From NCBI RefSeq assembly GCF_023343835.1, contig NC_064433.1, positions 137,791,957 through 137,855,956 on the forward strand: a stretch of DNA of 64,000 nt, written 5' to 3'. The stretch comes from Lagopus muta. Taxonomy: Eukaryota; Chordata; Aves; Galliformes; Phasianidae. Below are positions 51,281 through 62,900 of the stretch, piece by piece. The number at the start of each line of letters is the position of its first letter. Position 1 is the first letter of the stretch. Under the pieces are notes generated by a model. The model saw only the letters and a program-made list of their open reading frames with translations. It did no database searches and was not told where the DNA came from. The position numbers and the translations under genes were made by a program.

Positions 51281-51696
51281 TAAGTCTAAAAATAAACTAA
51301 AAAAAAAAAAAATGCTGCAATAGGTGATTATGAGTATCTGCTTGGGATGCTGATGTAAACTGAAGTTATTTTAGCTCTTCATCATTGTCACAAGGGTTTG
51401 AAAGAAGTGGAGGAGTTTGCATATTCCTGTCCCAGAGCTTGGTGAGTTCACTGGAATGATTTTCCTTATTGTGAGTAGGCTTAGGATCAGGCCTGGCTGC
51501 TGCAGGCCGAGAGATCGCAGAGGCTTGGCTTGTGGCCATGTCTGTCAGCCATTAGGCTGGGGTGATGCTCCCTGGCCACATGCTAGGATAAATTGAACCT
51601 CAACTTTGTTTTTTAAGAGCTATCCTACTTATATTTTAATCCCACTCTGGAGTTTTTACCCCTTTTTTATGTGGTTACGTGTCTGCAGTGAAATGG

Positions 51697-51762
51697 GTTG
51701 GAGTTGAAACTAAATCATCTTTAAGATCCCCTCTAACCTAGCCCAATCTATGATTCTGTGGC
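51697..51762 (+). repeat. CR1 3' tail remnant
   Basis: Contains GGTTGGAGTTGAAACTAAAT, CATCTTTAAGATCCCCTCTA and a CTATGATTCTGTG end, i.e. only the last about 65 bp of a CR1, in the same direction as its neighbour at 51042-51280. Confidence 0.75.
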
Positions 51763-53052
51763 ATAATGCACTAAGAATTGGGAAATACTAGGAGTTTTGC
51801 AGCTAGTATTGTGGCACACCATACAGGTTTCACACACAAGCTGCAGCAGGCCCTAAGATCTGCACGGGGCTGTTGGTGTCAGGTAGGATACTGGGGTGCA
51901 TCGTTCCCCTTGTGGCAAAGTGAAAGTTGACAGGCAGCTCTCACGGTCCCACAGGAAAGGCACTGAGTGAGGAACTCGAGTGTCACGTGCTGATTTCCCT
52001 TGCCATGATTTTTTGGTGGAATCATCCTTCTGCTGAGTTGTGTGCAGTGAATGACAATATTGCCATCCGCTGTTGTATGTGGAGCAGGCTGATGACAATG
52101 CAAGCATTTTAGGCTGGGGAACGAAATCAGTGAGATTAGCTGATATAACAAGGTATCGTTTGTGGTATGCCTCTTCTTTGTGAAGGTGTGCTGCAGGGTG
52201 AGTGGCATGATACCTGAGCTTTAGCCATAGCACAGACTCATATATCTTCATGTTCTGGCTTGTAGGCTGCAGGGTTAGCGTAGACGGATACAGAGGAGGT
52301 ACATGAGCTACCTCCTCAAGGTAGTGGATGCAGTCTGGCCACTGCTGCTGAAATCTGTACAAAATATATTCTCCCTTTTATGGTAGCTCAGTGTCCTGCG
52401 TGAACATCCATTTTCCCTGACTTAACATCTTTAAGATGACAGCTGTGTGGAAGATGAAGCTCTGCTGTGCATTTGAGTGACGAAGTATGGTCATCTTTCC
52501 ATCAGAAATTAGAGCAGTACTGCTACCAAAATACTTACCAATTTCTTGCATATATGCCACTCTCTCTGTTTAGCCAGTGCAAATCTTTCATTAATCACAT
52601 GGTGAGCTGACCTGGAAAGTTATTGGTTTAAACTAACCAGCCCTCACAAAGAGAAGAATGGGAAGAGCTAACTTTGGATCAGATCCCCAAACACATTCAT
52701 GGAAGCTTTGGTCAGCTCTGCTAAGAGAAGCAGCTAGAGGAGAGAACAAGGGGTTCCTTGCTCCTTCAGCCTCACCTCTGCTGAATGTATTTGCAATGTG
52801 ACAGAGCAGGCTTGCGTGGGAAACAGCAACAGCACCTGAGGAATTGAGGGTGGCTGGCTGGCAGTTGTGTGGAGGATTCATTTTGTGCATAAGGATTGTG
52901 ACTGAGGACAAGGCTTGAATTCCAAGTTTTCTGTATGTCAGGAAAACCCCCATTCTCTTCATACTGCCATCATGTTTGTCACATTGATCTGTTACAGTTT
53001 GTTACACAAATTAACATGTGAATGCTACGAAGACTTTCATTAGCCTGGGTTT

Positions 53053-53068
53053 AAAAAAAAAAAAAAAA
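53053..53068 (+). repeat. Poly(A) run
   Basis: Sixteen A on the plus strand. It follows the unexplained 51853-52962 stretch, but no AATAAA signal or known coding sequence was found just upstream. Confidence 0.85.
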
Positions 53069-53782
53069 GAATTATTAAATTCTGCAAGACCAGATTAAAA
53101 GTCATTGTTCTGCCTGTGATGAGACAAGCAGAGCAGCTGAGTTTGATAGCCACATATGTGAATGAGTTTCAGTTGCTGAGGATAAACACTGCTGAATGAG
53201 TGAAATTACATATGTGAAGACACTGCAGTGAGATTAAGGAGAAAGCCAACAAGGAAGGACAGATAAAAAGCGGAACCCAAAGCATTTGACTGGGCATCTT
53301 TCTGGCAGGCTGTTGTAGCTGCTAGGGGATGGATGTTTCTGAACAGAGAAGAAACAGGATGTTTAGAATAGCTAAAGACTGAGGCAGAAGAAATGGAAGA
53401 GGAATCCCTGGATGGAAATGCTGGGAGAAGTAGCCAAATGGAGTGGATAAGGCTCCAGTTATCTTTTGTACTCTTTGGCATACATTGGCTGGTGATGTTA
53501 AAGGCCTTGAGTAACTTTGGAACTTTTTTACATTATAGATTTAAATGTTCATCTGTCTTAAATAAATTGTATTCACTATACTAAATTTAGTTATGTTCAC
53601 AGATTTTTTTCTTCCTTTCTCTCCCTGCATGTGTACTACATTCAAAATATAATTCTTTTTGTTCTTCTTACAGAATATATCTTCTGATAAAGCTGATTTT
53701 TTTTTAAACTGTCGTCTTTCCTGAAAAATACTTCTTTTTAAGTTTTTTTGTAACATTTAATTTTTCCAACATTTGTAACTTA

Positions 53783-54240
53783 GTGGAGGGCCACTAAGAT
53801 GATCAAAGGGCTGGAGCACCTCTCCTATGAGGAAAGGTTGAGGGAACTGGGCTTGTTTAACTTGGAGAAGAGAAGGCTCCAGGGAGACCTCATTGTGGCC
53901 TTCAAGTACTTGAAGAGAGCATATAAACAGGAGGGAGAACGGCTGCTTACAAGGGTGGATAGTGATAGGACAAGGAGGAATGGTTTTAAACTGAGACAGG
54001 GGAGGTTTAGGTTAGATATTAGGAGGAATTTTTTTCCCACTACAGCATGGTGATGCACTGGAACAAGTTGCCCAAGGAGGCTGTGGATGCCCCATCCCTG
54101 GAGGCATTCAAGGCCAGGCTGGATGTGGCTCTGGGCAGCCTGGTCTGGTGGTTGGCGACCCTGCACATAGCAGGGGGTTGAAACTAGATGATCTTTGTTT
54201 TCTTTTTTAACCCAAGCCATCCTATGATTCTGTGATTCTA
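53783..54240 (+). repeat. CR1 LINE 3' fragment, longest copy in the window
   Basis: About 458 bp. It begins in the block GGAGGGCCACTAAGATGATC, runs through CTGGAGCACCTCTCCTATGA, GGAGAAGAGAAGGCTCCAGG, GGTGGATAGTGATAGGACAA and GGCCAGGCTGGATGTGGCTC, and ends in CTATGATTCTGTGATTCTA. The stretch from the CCCCATCCCTGGAGGCATTC block to the GATGATC block is almost the same as in the copy at 22265-22641. The long frames here, such as minus 54220-53825, are repeat-derived. Confidence 0.95.
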
Positions 54241-55000
54241 TTTGATTACCTTATTGGTGCTCCATCAGTACATTATTCAGACTGCTCCTAACAAAAATTA
54301 CTTTTTCTAAAGCCCTATGCTGGGGAGAGCAATAGGATCCCAGAAAAGGAGTGAATTTTAGACTAAGGAAAGTTATGAAAAAGTTAGAATAACATACACA
54401 AAAAGTAACTATGAGTAACTGATCATAACTGTTGTGTATTTAAAAAAAAAAAGAAAGTATTGATGTATCGAGAGATTTATATAGAAAGAAAATTGAGTCA
54501 GTATGAATGAAATAAGATTCTATTGATTTCTGTAACATTGTAAAGGGATGTATTAGGGGAAATGGCATCTGCAAGAGAAAAGCAGCAATCCCTTATAAGA
54601 ATGGATGGAACCAATAGTACTATGTACATCTTTCTATTGATTTTATAGTGAATTGAGATAACTAGCACAAGTTAATGCTCTAAATTATACTTCAGTGCTC
54701 TACAGCTATCATATACACAGGTTTTCCCCCGTGTGTTCTGTTTCTTTCCATCTCAAAAATTTTGTCTGGTGAGAGCAAGAGGACTGTTTATGTTGACCCA
54801 GGATTTCCAGGCAGAAGGAAACTAGGCTGAAGCACTCAGTCTGACCTACTGGGCATGTTCGCTGTGAATGCATGCACTAAGATTCACTTCATAAAATATG
54901 TGATATAGTTAATGTATAAAAGTAACAAAACTTATTTTAATGTTTAATTTTTATTATTATTATTAGAACATATGGTTTTGTTGCTCTCTTTTTCATAAAA

Positions 55001-55667
55001 CTAGTGTTTTTGTGATGCTGGAGCATCAATGTCAGGTTCGATGGCTGCAGTGGTTGCAGTTCTCAGAGAGCTCTCCAGGTGTTCATCAGAGATTTTTGCT
55101 GAAATTTTACTCTTCCTATACTTCATCCTTGGGAGCAGCTGTTCACAAATGCATGTACTGCAAAAAGTGATTACATGGATAAGGCGTGACTGTGAAGTGA
55201 AGGATATTTGTCTCTGCTAAGAGAGGGCTTATAGAAGTCTGCTAAAGAGAGGTGATCAAATCTTTGATTGCAAGTCCATACATTCCATTTGAAAATTCAC
55301 GAGTAATGACATCTGAGAATGAAGTATCCAATAACCAAAAAAACTGATCATTTTTTGGCAATCTTGAAGCCTGTTCTCAAATTCCTTTATCGCAGCAGAA
55401 AACATGGCTGTATATTCTACACTCTTCACAGAATTCTTTTGACCTAGTGTATCAAAATCCACAGACTTCTTTGCCATCACTTGAACTGGCACTGCACTGC
55501 CTCCTGTGGCCTGGTTTCAGGGCACTGATGTTCTATTGGGGCTGAAGGACCTGGCTGGGCTGCTCCATTGGGCAGAGCCACTGCTGTGATGACTTGGGGC
55601 AGGGAAAGGCCACAGTGCAAACTGCTGGGCTGCATGCAGCCTGTGGGCCACAAGTTGGACATGCCTG
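55001..55667 (-). pseudogene. hAT transposase fossil, internally deleted
   Basis: On the minus strand a frame from 55492 to 55256 contains EFENRLQDCQK and FQMECMDLQSKI. Downstream, after stop codons, the same frame resumes with CICEQLLPRMKYRKSK and then ISDEHLESSLRTATT and IEPDIDA, ending at TAG 55003-55001. These are hallmarks of the C-terminal hAT dimerisation domain shared by GTF2IRD2, EPM2AIP1 and ZBED-type domesticated transposases. The upstream end near 55667 reads CAGGCATGTCCAACTT followed by a GGCCCACAGGCTGCATGCAG block, as in hAT terminal inverted repeats. Only about 190 bp separate that end from the first recognisable residues, so most of the transposase has been deleted. No matching right terminus was identified beyond 55001. 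It is inactive. Confidence 0.85.
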
Positions 55668-57300
55668 GAGAAGTTAATCCGACATATCAACTTCTGCACC
55701 TGCACACTACCTGAGAGATAACTCGTTCTAGGAGATCTCCCAAACAGAAACGTAGCAATCCTGTTCTAGAACAGCATCGTTTCAGCACTACAGTGAGGTG
55801 ATTTCGGACAGTTCTGTTGCTTACAGACAAGCTTTGTTTATGTCTGCTTAACTTAGAGTGGTTTGGCTCATCTTTCTTTGAGTAACAGTGGTGTTTGATA
55901 AGAAAATTGGACAGAATAATGATATGTGGAGAAATAAAAATATATTTGGAATGTCATTATAGTATATCTGATCGCTTTATTCACCATTTCTTTGGACATT
56001 TAAAGAGTAATTGTGTAGTTTGAAAGGACTCTTTCTATGTTCAGTCACAAATATGTGTAGAAGGGGCTGTTCTGCCAAAGAATTGGGAGAAAGAACTGGG
56101 AGGAATCCTGAGCAAAGGAGGTGACATGCAGGCAGCTGCAGAGCCCCTCACTTCCACTGACACTATCCTGCCTGAATCTGGTGTCACCATCCTGAGTGTC
56201 AGTGTGTGTCATGCTGCAGACAGGCAGCAGGATGACTGCCCAAATGAGATTTTTATGCTTTTTCCGTTATCAGAGGCAGGATTTCACCTGTCAGCATCTG
56301 TATGACATCAGGCAGACTAACACTCTCTGCAGGTATTATGTATGTGGAAACACGGTTTTGTTCTATAGCTATAAATTCCTTACTTCTGGTCCTTTCTTTC
56401 TCATATGCTGCCTGCCCACTCATCCCCTCATTGATAAGATAGTTTCCTTGCTATTTCCCATGCTTTCATGAAATTTTTATTTGCTGTCTTGCCTATGAAA
56501 CCAATACTTGGCCCAAATTCTTATGAATTAATCAGTCTTCCTGGGTAGATTTAAGAACTACTACTATGTCTATGTAGATTAAATTAGACAATTCCTTACA
56601 TAGAGGCATATACTAACACTGGTTCAAGTTATTCATTCAGGAACTAGAGACACCAAAAGCAGTATATATTTTCTCCCTGGAGTTCGCAATGAGAAAGAGG
56701 ATTTTGTGCATGTCCCTGTTCTGTAATCCCTCAGTGGAGAGCCACACATACATCCCTTGCTCATTTTGTTTTATGAGTAGATAGAGGAATGCACAGGGGA
56801 TGTCTGCAATTATATTTTCAGTGTGATTCTACTTTTTAGACTTACTATGAATTGAATGTGATATAGCCATGCTGCACCGCATTTGATAGAAGAGGCAGTT
56901 TTATCAGCTTCTCATGTTTCTCAGAGGGTAAAGTGTTGACATTGAGGGACAAGAATCCTGTCATGGTACGTCATCATGCAATAAAAGCATCTTATTTTAT
57001 CACCTTTCTCTGGAAGCAACCAAAGTGGCTTCAAACATTTAGCATTGCTTTTCCATGAACTTTTAAAAGTAGCACATCTGGCTTTTATTGTGTAGTAATT
57101 GCACCATGGGAAGTCTTTATGCATTATGACTCTAAACCTAACATTTATTTTTTTAAGATTTTGTGCAAAAAAACAAATGATTTATAAGTCCAAACAGAAT
57201 TGACTTTGCCAAAATGTAAACCAGCATTGTGGCTTTATTCTGTTATGTATATAAGCTGACAGATGTATAATAATCATTTTAATTCAGTGGTTTAGAGCAC

Positions 57301-57315
57301 TTTTTTTTTTTTTTT
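57301..57315 (+). repeat. Poly(T) run
   Basis: Fifteen consecutive T in intron 2 of the plus-strand gene, with no recognisable associated element. Confidence 0.85.
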
Positions 57316-58539
57316 GAGGAATCTTTGTTCTTGCACTAGTTAATTTCTTGCATGAAACTAGGGTATTTTTAATCGCTCTTTGCTTTTGTTTTTCCAAGGC
57401 AAGGAGTGGAACATTCTTCATATTGCATTATACTCCAAGATCTTAGAGGATTCAGAGGTGATCTCGTAGTTTACAGTTATGATGCCTTTGCTTGCCAAAG
57501 TCTACAGCTTTTCTTTCCCTTCTCCCTTAGAAAACTAGTGTGTTATTCTCTTTACAATACCTTGCTTGCTCCTGAGGAGCAAAAAACAGTAAAATTCAAA
57601 GTCATTCTGGGTGTTTATCAATAGCTATTTTCTTACAAATTGCAGCAGGTAGTTGACATCAGCATTTGACTCAGCTCATGGTGAAAGAATGTGATTTTTA
57701 TCATGCAAACATTTCTTGAGTGATTAAGGTCCCACAGTCTTTATTTTCATGTGCCCTTTTTGTGCCTATTGGGTGGCAGAATGTGATGGTGTGGATCACT
57801 ACTGTGCAAGGGCATCTCATTGTTTCCACCCATAGAAACAAGAAACAACATGCACCAAGAGAAAAGCTCTTGCAGAGAAGCTAAAATAAAATTGATGCTT
57901 GCATGAGTAATTACACATAGTTTGGTTCTCCAATTTTTTATTTTTTCAGCCCAGTTTCTACTTTTCCACCATTATGATTTTCACTGGACTGCTACATTTC
58001 TAGAGCATGCACATTTCTGTGCACATTCCTGTAGCCCAGGAAGGAGTAGAGGCTTTCTGTAGTCAGGGGCAGTACAAAATGATGCCTTTCAGGGTAAGGG
58101 GCAGGAAATGGCAGTCAGGGTGGGGAAGTGGGCAAGGCCCACTGGGGGTGATCCTGCAGTGAGATGCTGCTGGAATGGCTGGGCAAGGCCATGAGGATGA
58201 GCTGAGGCCAAGACATCAGCCCACAGGTGGGGGGGCTGGAGGGCCTGTGGCAGAGGCCTGGCTGATGGCAGTAGGGACTTTGCCCATGGCAAAGGGTTCA
58301 ACCCAGTCTCCAAAGGGGCCAAGTGGGTAGCTCTGCTTCTCCTTGCCTCCTCCCTACAGTGCTCAGCTCACAGCTTGCTCCCACCACAGGCTGCACCAAG
58401 TTTTTCTTTCACCATTATAATCTGTATTCTAATGTCCAAGGCAAGGATCTCCATTAAAGTTTTCACTGTTGGACATTTGTTTTAACACACATGTAAATAT
58501 TAAACAAATAAGAAGAAAATGCTTTCATATGAGCACTAT

Positions 58540-58567
58540 GATCTGCAAGGAGTTGTCCTTGCAGATC
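58540..58567. repeat. Perfect hairpin, 11-bp stem
   Basis: GATCTGCAAGG at 58540-58550 pairs exactly with CCTTGCAGATC at 58557-58567 across a 6-nt loop. It lies in intron 2 of the plus-strand gene. Confidence 0.9.
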
Positions 58568-59943
58568 AGGAAATAATACTGTCTCTTAACTGCTTTCTTT
58601 CCAAGTAAACTGTCATGCCATCCTGTGAAATGAGCTTTGCTCTGTAACCCAAGAGGTTCCACAAATAGCTACTGGAGGAAGAGAGATTTGTGCTGTTACT
58701 GCATCCACCATAGAGAGTCTATCTTTAAAATTCTTCAAGGTACTTTATATACCAGAATATGGACTTTTTTCCCTCATTTTTATGAATGGCAACATTTTTA
58801 TTTCCTCTCAACTGCCTTTCATGCTATATTATGCTTTCTGCTATTGGCAGACGCTTGGTTTCTTTTAAATCATTTTATATGTGCAAGTTCTGAAGAATTT
58901 TTAGATCACATCTGTTACCAGTGATATACACTTGCTTGGATATTTCAGGAGTTATATTTATGCCTAAGTGATCCCAACCTTTATTTTGAAGTAGCTTTCT
59001 GAAGTCAGCATGTGAAGATCATTCAGATAAATAGGGCTTGGCTTGGTTTTGGCAGGTCTTGGATGGAGATCGTGCCCAAACATCCCTTTGCTATTGGTTG
59101 TTGAAGCCATGTTATGATCTTTTTATTCCACCTATACTTTTCCTTTTTTGCCTCATAAGGCTTTTAAAGCTTCCTTGCTGTTTAAAATTACCTTCTGATG
59201 ATATAATCAGTCTGTATAAAAAAAAATGCATTTCAAGCGGAGTGAGGTATTTTGGATACGGCATGAACCATTCCATGTGTCATGCTTTGCCAAAAGGTTT
59301 TTTGTTTTCATTGTTGTTTTTTCTTTTCTTTCTGTTTAGGTCTTTAGAAAACAAACAGCTGTCGCTGTCTCTGGTTGCAGCTCTGTTCTAGGGTAAAGCA
59401 CCTGGGTGCTGTGTGATGTGGCTCACAGAGCCCCTGTATTGGCTGCAGCAGGCAAAGCCACATGGGTGCTCTTCTGCCCATCTTCATCCTCGGGAGGCTG
59501 CAGCCTCTGGCTCAGTAGGACACAAGCCTTCTCACTGTTTGGCCAACTTATGGAAACATGGGGGTGGAAACAAACCTGGGGAAATAAAAAATAAGAAGTT
59601 TGGGGAGAAAAAAGCATTTGTCCAAATCATAACGTGCTCATAACGTTCTCAGGTCCTGCCTGTGCTTGCAGAGCCACAGCCTTGCAGCCGTGTGGAGCAA
59701 AATCATTTCTTAAGGTGGATATGGGAAGCTGGGAGAGCTCAGCAGTGTTCTCTATCCTGCTGGTTTGCACCTTGCCTCACTCTTCCCACAGAGTTGGTTT
59801 TCTGCAAGGCTCAGTCTTGCTCTGTCTGCACAACCCCCTTTTGCATACCACAAGCAGATGAAGGAAGGAGTGTTACATTCGGGCAGCAGGCCCGCCAACC
59901 CTGGGCAGCTGATGTTCAGCCACCTGGTCACGGTCTCACAGCA

Positions 59944-59965
59944 CTCCATACGCATGCGTATGGAG
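59944..59965. repeat. Perfect 22-bp palindrome with two CpGs
   Basis: The half-site CTCCATACGCA at 59944-59954 is followed directly by its exact reverse complement, with no spacer. It sits in a GC-richer part of intron 2. It could be a dimeric factor site or chance. No known motif is claimed. Confidence 0.9.
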
Positions 59966-62900
59966 GCCTCTGGGAGCCCCTGTGGAAGGAGAGTGGAGCT
60001 GCCCACCGGGGCTGCCAGGGCGTCCCAGGCTCAGCCATGACACAGGGAGTGAGCAGAAAGGAATGCTGCTCCCGCACAGGGCTGGGAATAGCCGCTGGGG
60101 CTGTGGAGCATGGGAAGCCGGAATATCTCCCTGAGCTGGGAGCCAGAGAAACAGCTCGCTGGAAACGGCCCAGGCAGCTCTGCATGACACTTGGAAAACC
60201 TTCAGTTGCTCTTGCTGGAAGAAGGAAGCAAGCAGGGAAATTTAAGCATTTCCCTTGCCGTGTGGGACTGCAGCTGAATTTTCCCCAGGTGCTTTTGCAG
60301 GTGCACGGTCAGAGAAGGCATAAGGTTGCCCAAATCTTGTCTGCTGTGTCCATCCATGAGGTAGCCAGCACATCTGTTATCCCTTAACTCTGTAAAGCTC
60401 ACGAGCTGCTTCCTCTCTGGCTGTGTCCTTTATGGCAAACCACAGAGGTCCCAGGTGTATTCTCTGCCCTTGTGGCCAGTTGGCACAGTCAGTCCATGCC
60501 TATGGTAGTCATTAGCCCTTGTAATTAGCCTCTTTAATTTTCAAACTGGGCAGCCCCTTACAGCCCATGGTCCCTCGATGGTGATGAGAAATGTCTTGAC
60601 AGAGTGCTGAAGCAAGCTCACTTGCTAGCTCAAGTGAAAAACATGCAAGGGACTTCTGCTAGCAGCTAAACAATGCAGATGGTCAAGCAGTAGGGCACAG
60701 GAGTATGTCATGTATTAATGTAAACTCAGAGTGTGTTTGCCTCAGACTATGATACTTCAGTTCAAAATAATTGGCTGGAAATCAGGGCTCCACTCGCATC
60801 TTGCATAACTCAGTGAACTGGGTAATTTTACCTGAATAGGAACAAAATGGAAGAACTAAGTGGTTTTATGGTGAGATGCAGAAAATGCAGGCAGCAGTTA
60901 ACAGTCTGAATATTTGTGGCTTGCTTCGCAACTGTATTGCTATGTGGCATGATTGAATAGGAAATTAACGCCGCAGAAAAACAAACCCTGTCCTGAAAGT
61001 TTTGTTTTTGAAAATTACGTGACATTTCATGCATTGTGATGCTCCATTGATCTCTATCTGGGGCATGTAAGTAAAATAATGGACAAAAATAAGCATGTCA
61101 ATATACTGAAATAGTAACAGGTCACAAACAAAATTGCAAAATAAGAGGTATCTGAAAAAAAAAACCCACAACATTCATCAACCATCTTCATTCTGGCAGA
61201 GTGCTAGGAAGGATGGTCCTCCCCAAGCTAAGGACGATGACTTGAGGACGTAGCACTTGGCTCATTTTCTGGCTTCGATTGCATTTCTCAACTGCACTTT
61301 GATCTGTTCTTGAAAAGTATGAGAACTGCAGCACATCTCTTCCATCTGTCTCCCTCTCCCTAGAGATTTTGTATCTACAAGGAATAGTCAGAAGAGGAGA
61401 ATGTGAAAAATGTGCTCTTTTACCTTCTGTTTACAGAATAAAGTTATGACTGAGAAGTCAAAGGCAGGGGGTTTCATTGTCCTCGTTTATTGTTAACTGG
61501 AGCTTATCAGTTGTCAGTCATATTGTGTCAGTTTCCAGTCTAGATCTGCTTCTTACTTTTCCATTCCTTTTCTATGGCAGTAGTTCAGATTTATTTTGCA
61601 GATCACAGCCCTTCTGTCTTATCTATGGAGCTATTGATGTTACCTTTAAAAAAACAAACACACACACAAAAAAACCCTTCCTCTATAAGACAGTCTGCTT
61701 AGCTTTTGCCCCAGTCACAAGCAATGTCAAGAGGACTTCTTGGGATTCCATTCTTTTAGTGACACAGGGAATAAAGCAATCAGTACAATTTCCTCTGAGT
61801 TGAATAAATTAATTGGTCTCAAAGGAGTGGAATATGCTAATATTTCCATGCATCAAAATATATCTGAATCCTTTCCAAAGAGTAGTTATCCAAATAAACT
61901 CATGTGGCTGAGGGATTAGGGAATAATCTAGAAAAAAATAGATTTCTCTTTAAGTTGGTTTCCTTTTAGGAATTTATGACATTAAATAAAGATCCAAACA
62001 TCCTATACCATCCATCCAAAGCATGCTCTGACCAATACTGATCTTCTGATTATTTTTTTATGTGAGCAGGGGAACTTTGAATTCCTTGCCTTCATGGGAA
62101 TAAGATCAGAGCCGTTCTTGATAAATTATGTTCACTAATCTAAGATGTTGGAGAACTTCAAGAAAATTTTAGCTCTGCTTTCACAACTCTAATCTCTTGC
62201 TTGAGGTTTGTATTGTCCTTTAGGGCATTGTATTACACTGGGTCACCATTGAGTAGATGGGTGATTAGTAAGGTAGCCTGAAGCTGGATTGTAAATCATT
62301 TTGAAGATTGGGATCGTAGTCTTGAATTTGTCTGAGTAAGGAATCCACAGGAGCCCTACAGCAACGTGCATACATGATCCTGTTTTGCTTAGAAGGTATG
62401 CAGGTCTTCATGCTTTGAGCCACCTAGTCTACTGTTTCTCCCAAGGAAGGATATAGTACAGAGTTACTGTGACCAAATCAGAAACCTTACTGGCATTTGG
62501 GAAATGCTCTGCATATAGAATCCAGTTTCCATGAAACGGACTCCAGATTTGTCAGCTGTTTCACTGGAAGGATACCATCCCCATTTAATAAGTCTGTAAT
62601 CTGTACTACTTCTTCAAGATATTTCATTTTCTGTAGATGCAATTTCCCCGCTATTTGTGTGTCATCATTCACTGTCTACCTTAAAACCATTAACATTTGT
62701 AAATGAGGAGAAAGGAACTGAGCTAAGGCTATCATCTGTTATAAATGAGAAGTAGGCTGAGTCCAACCCCTGCCGTTTATTCCTAGTCTTGACCCTACCA
62801 ACCTTTTATAAATAAATATTGCATTAAGACAAGCACACATATAAACTCATAGTATAGCATGGTTCGTAGTGGGAAATGAGTTCATCTTTCTGAGGAAATA

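Noticed and set aside
53825..54220. 131-codon minus-strand frame
   Set aside because: Entirely inside the antisense of a CR1 LINE 3' end. The same applies to the frames at 3164-3421 and 22328-22706.
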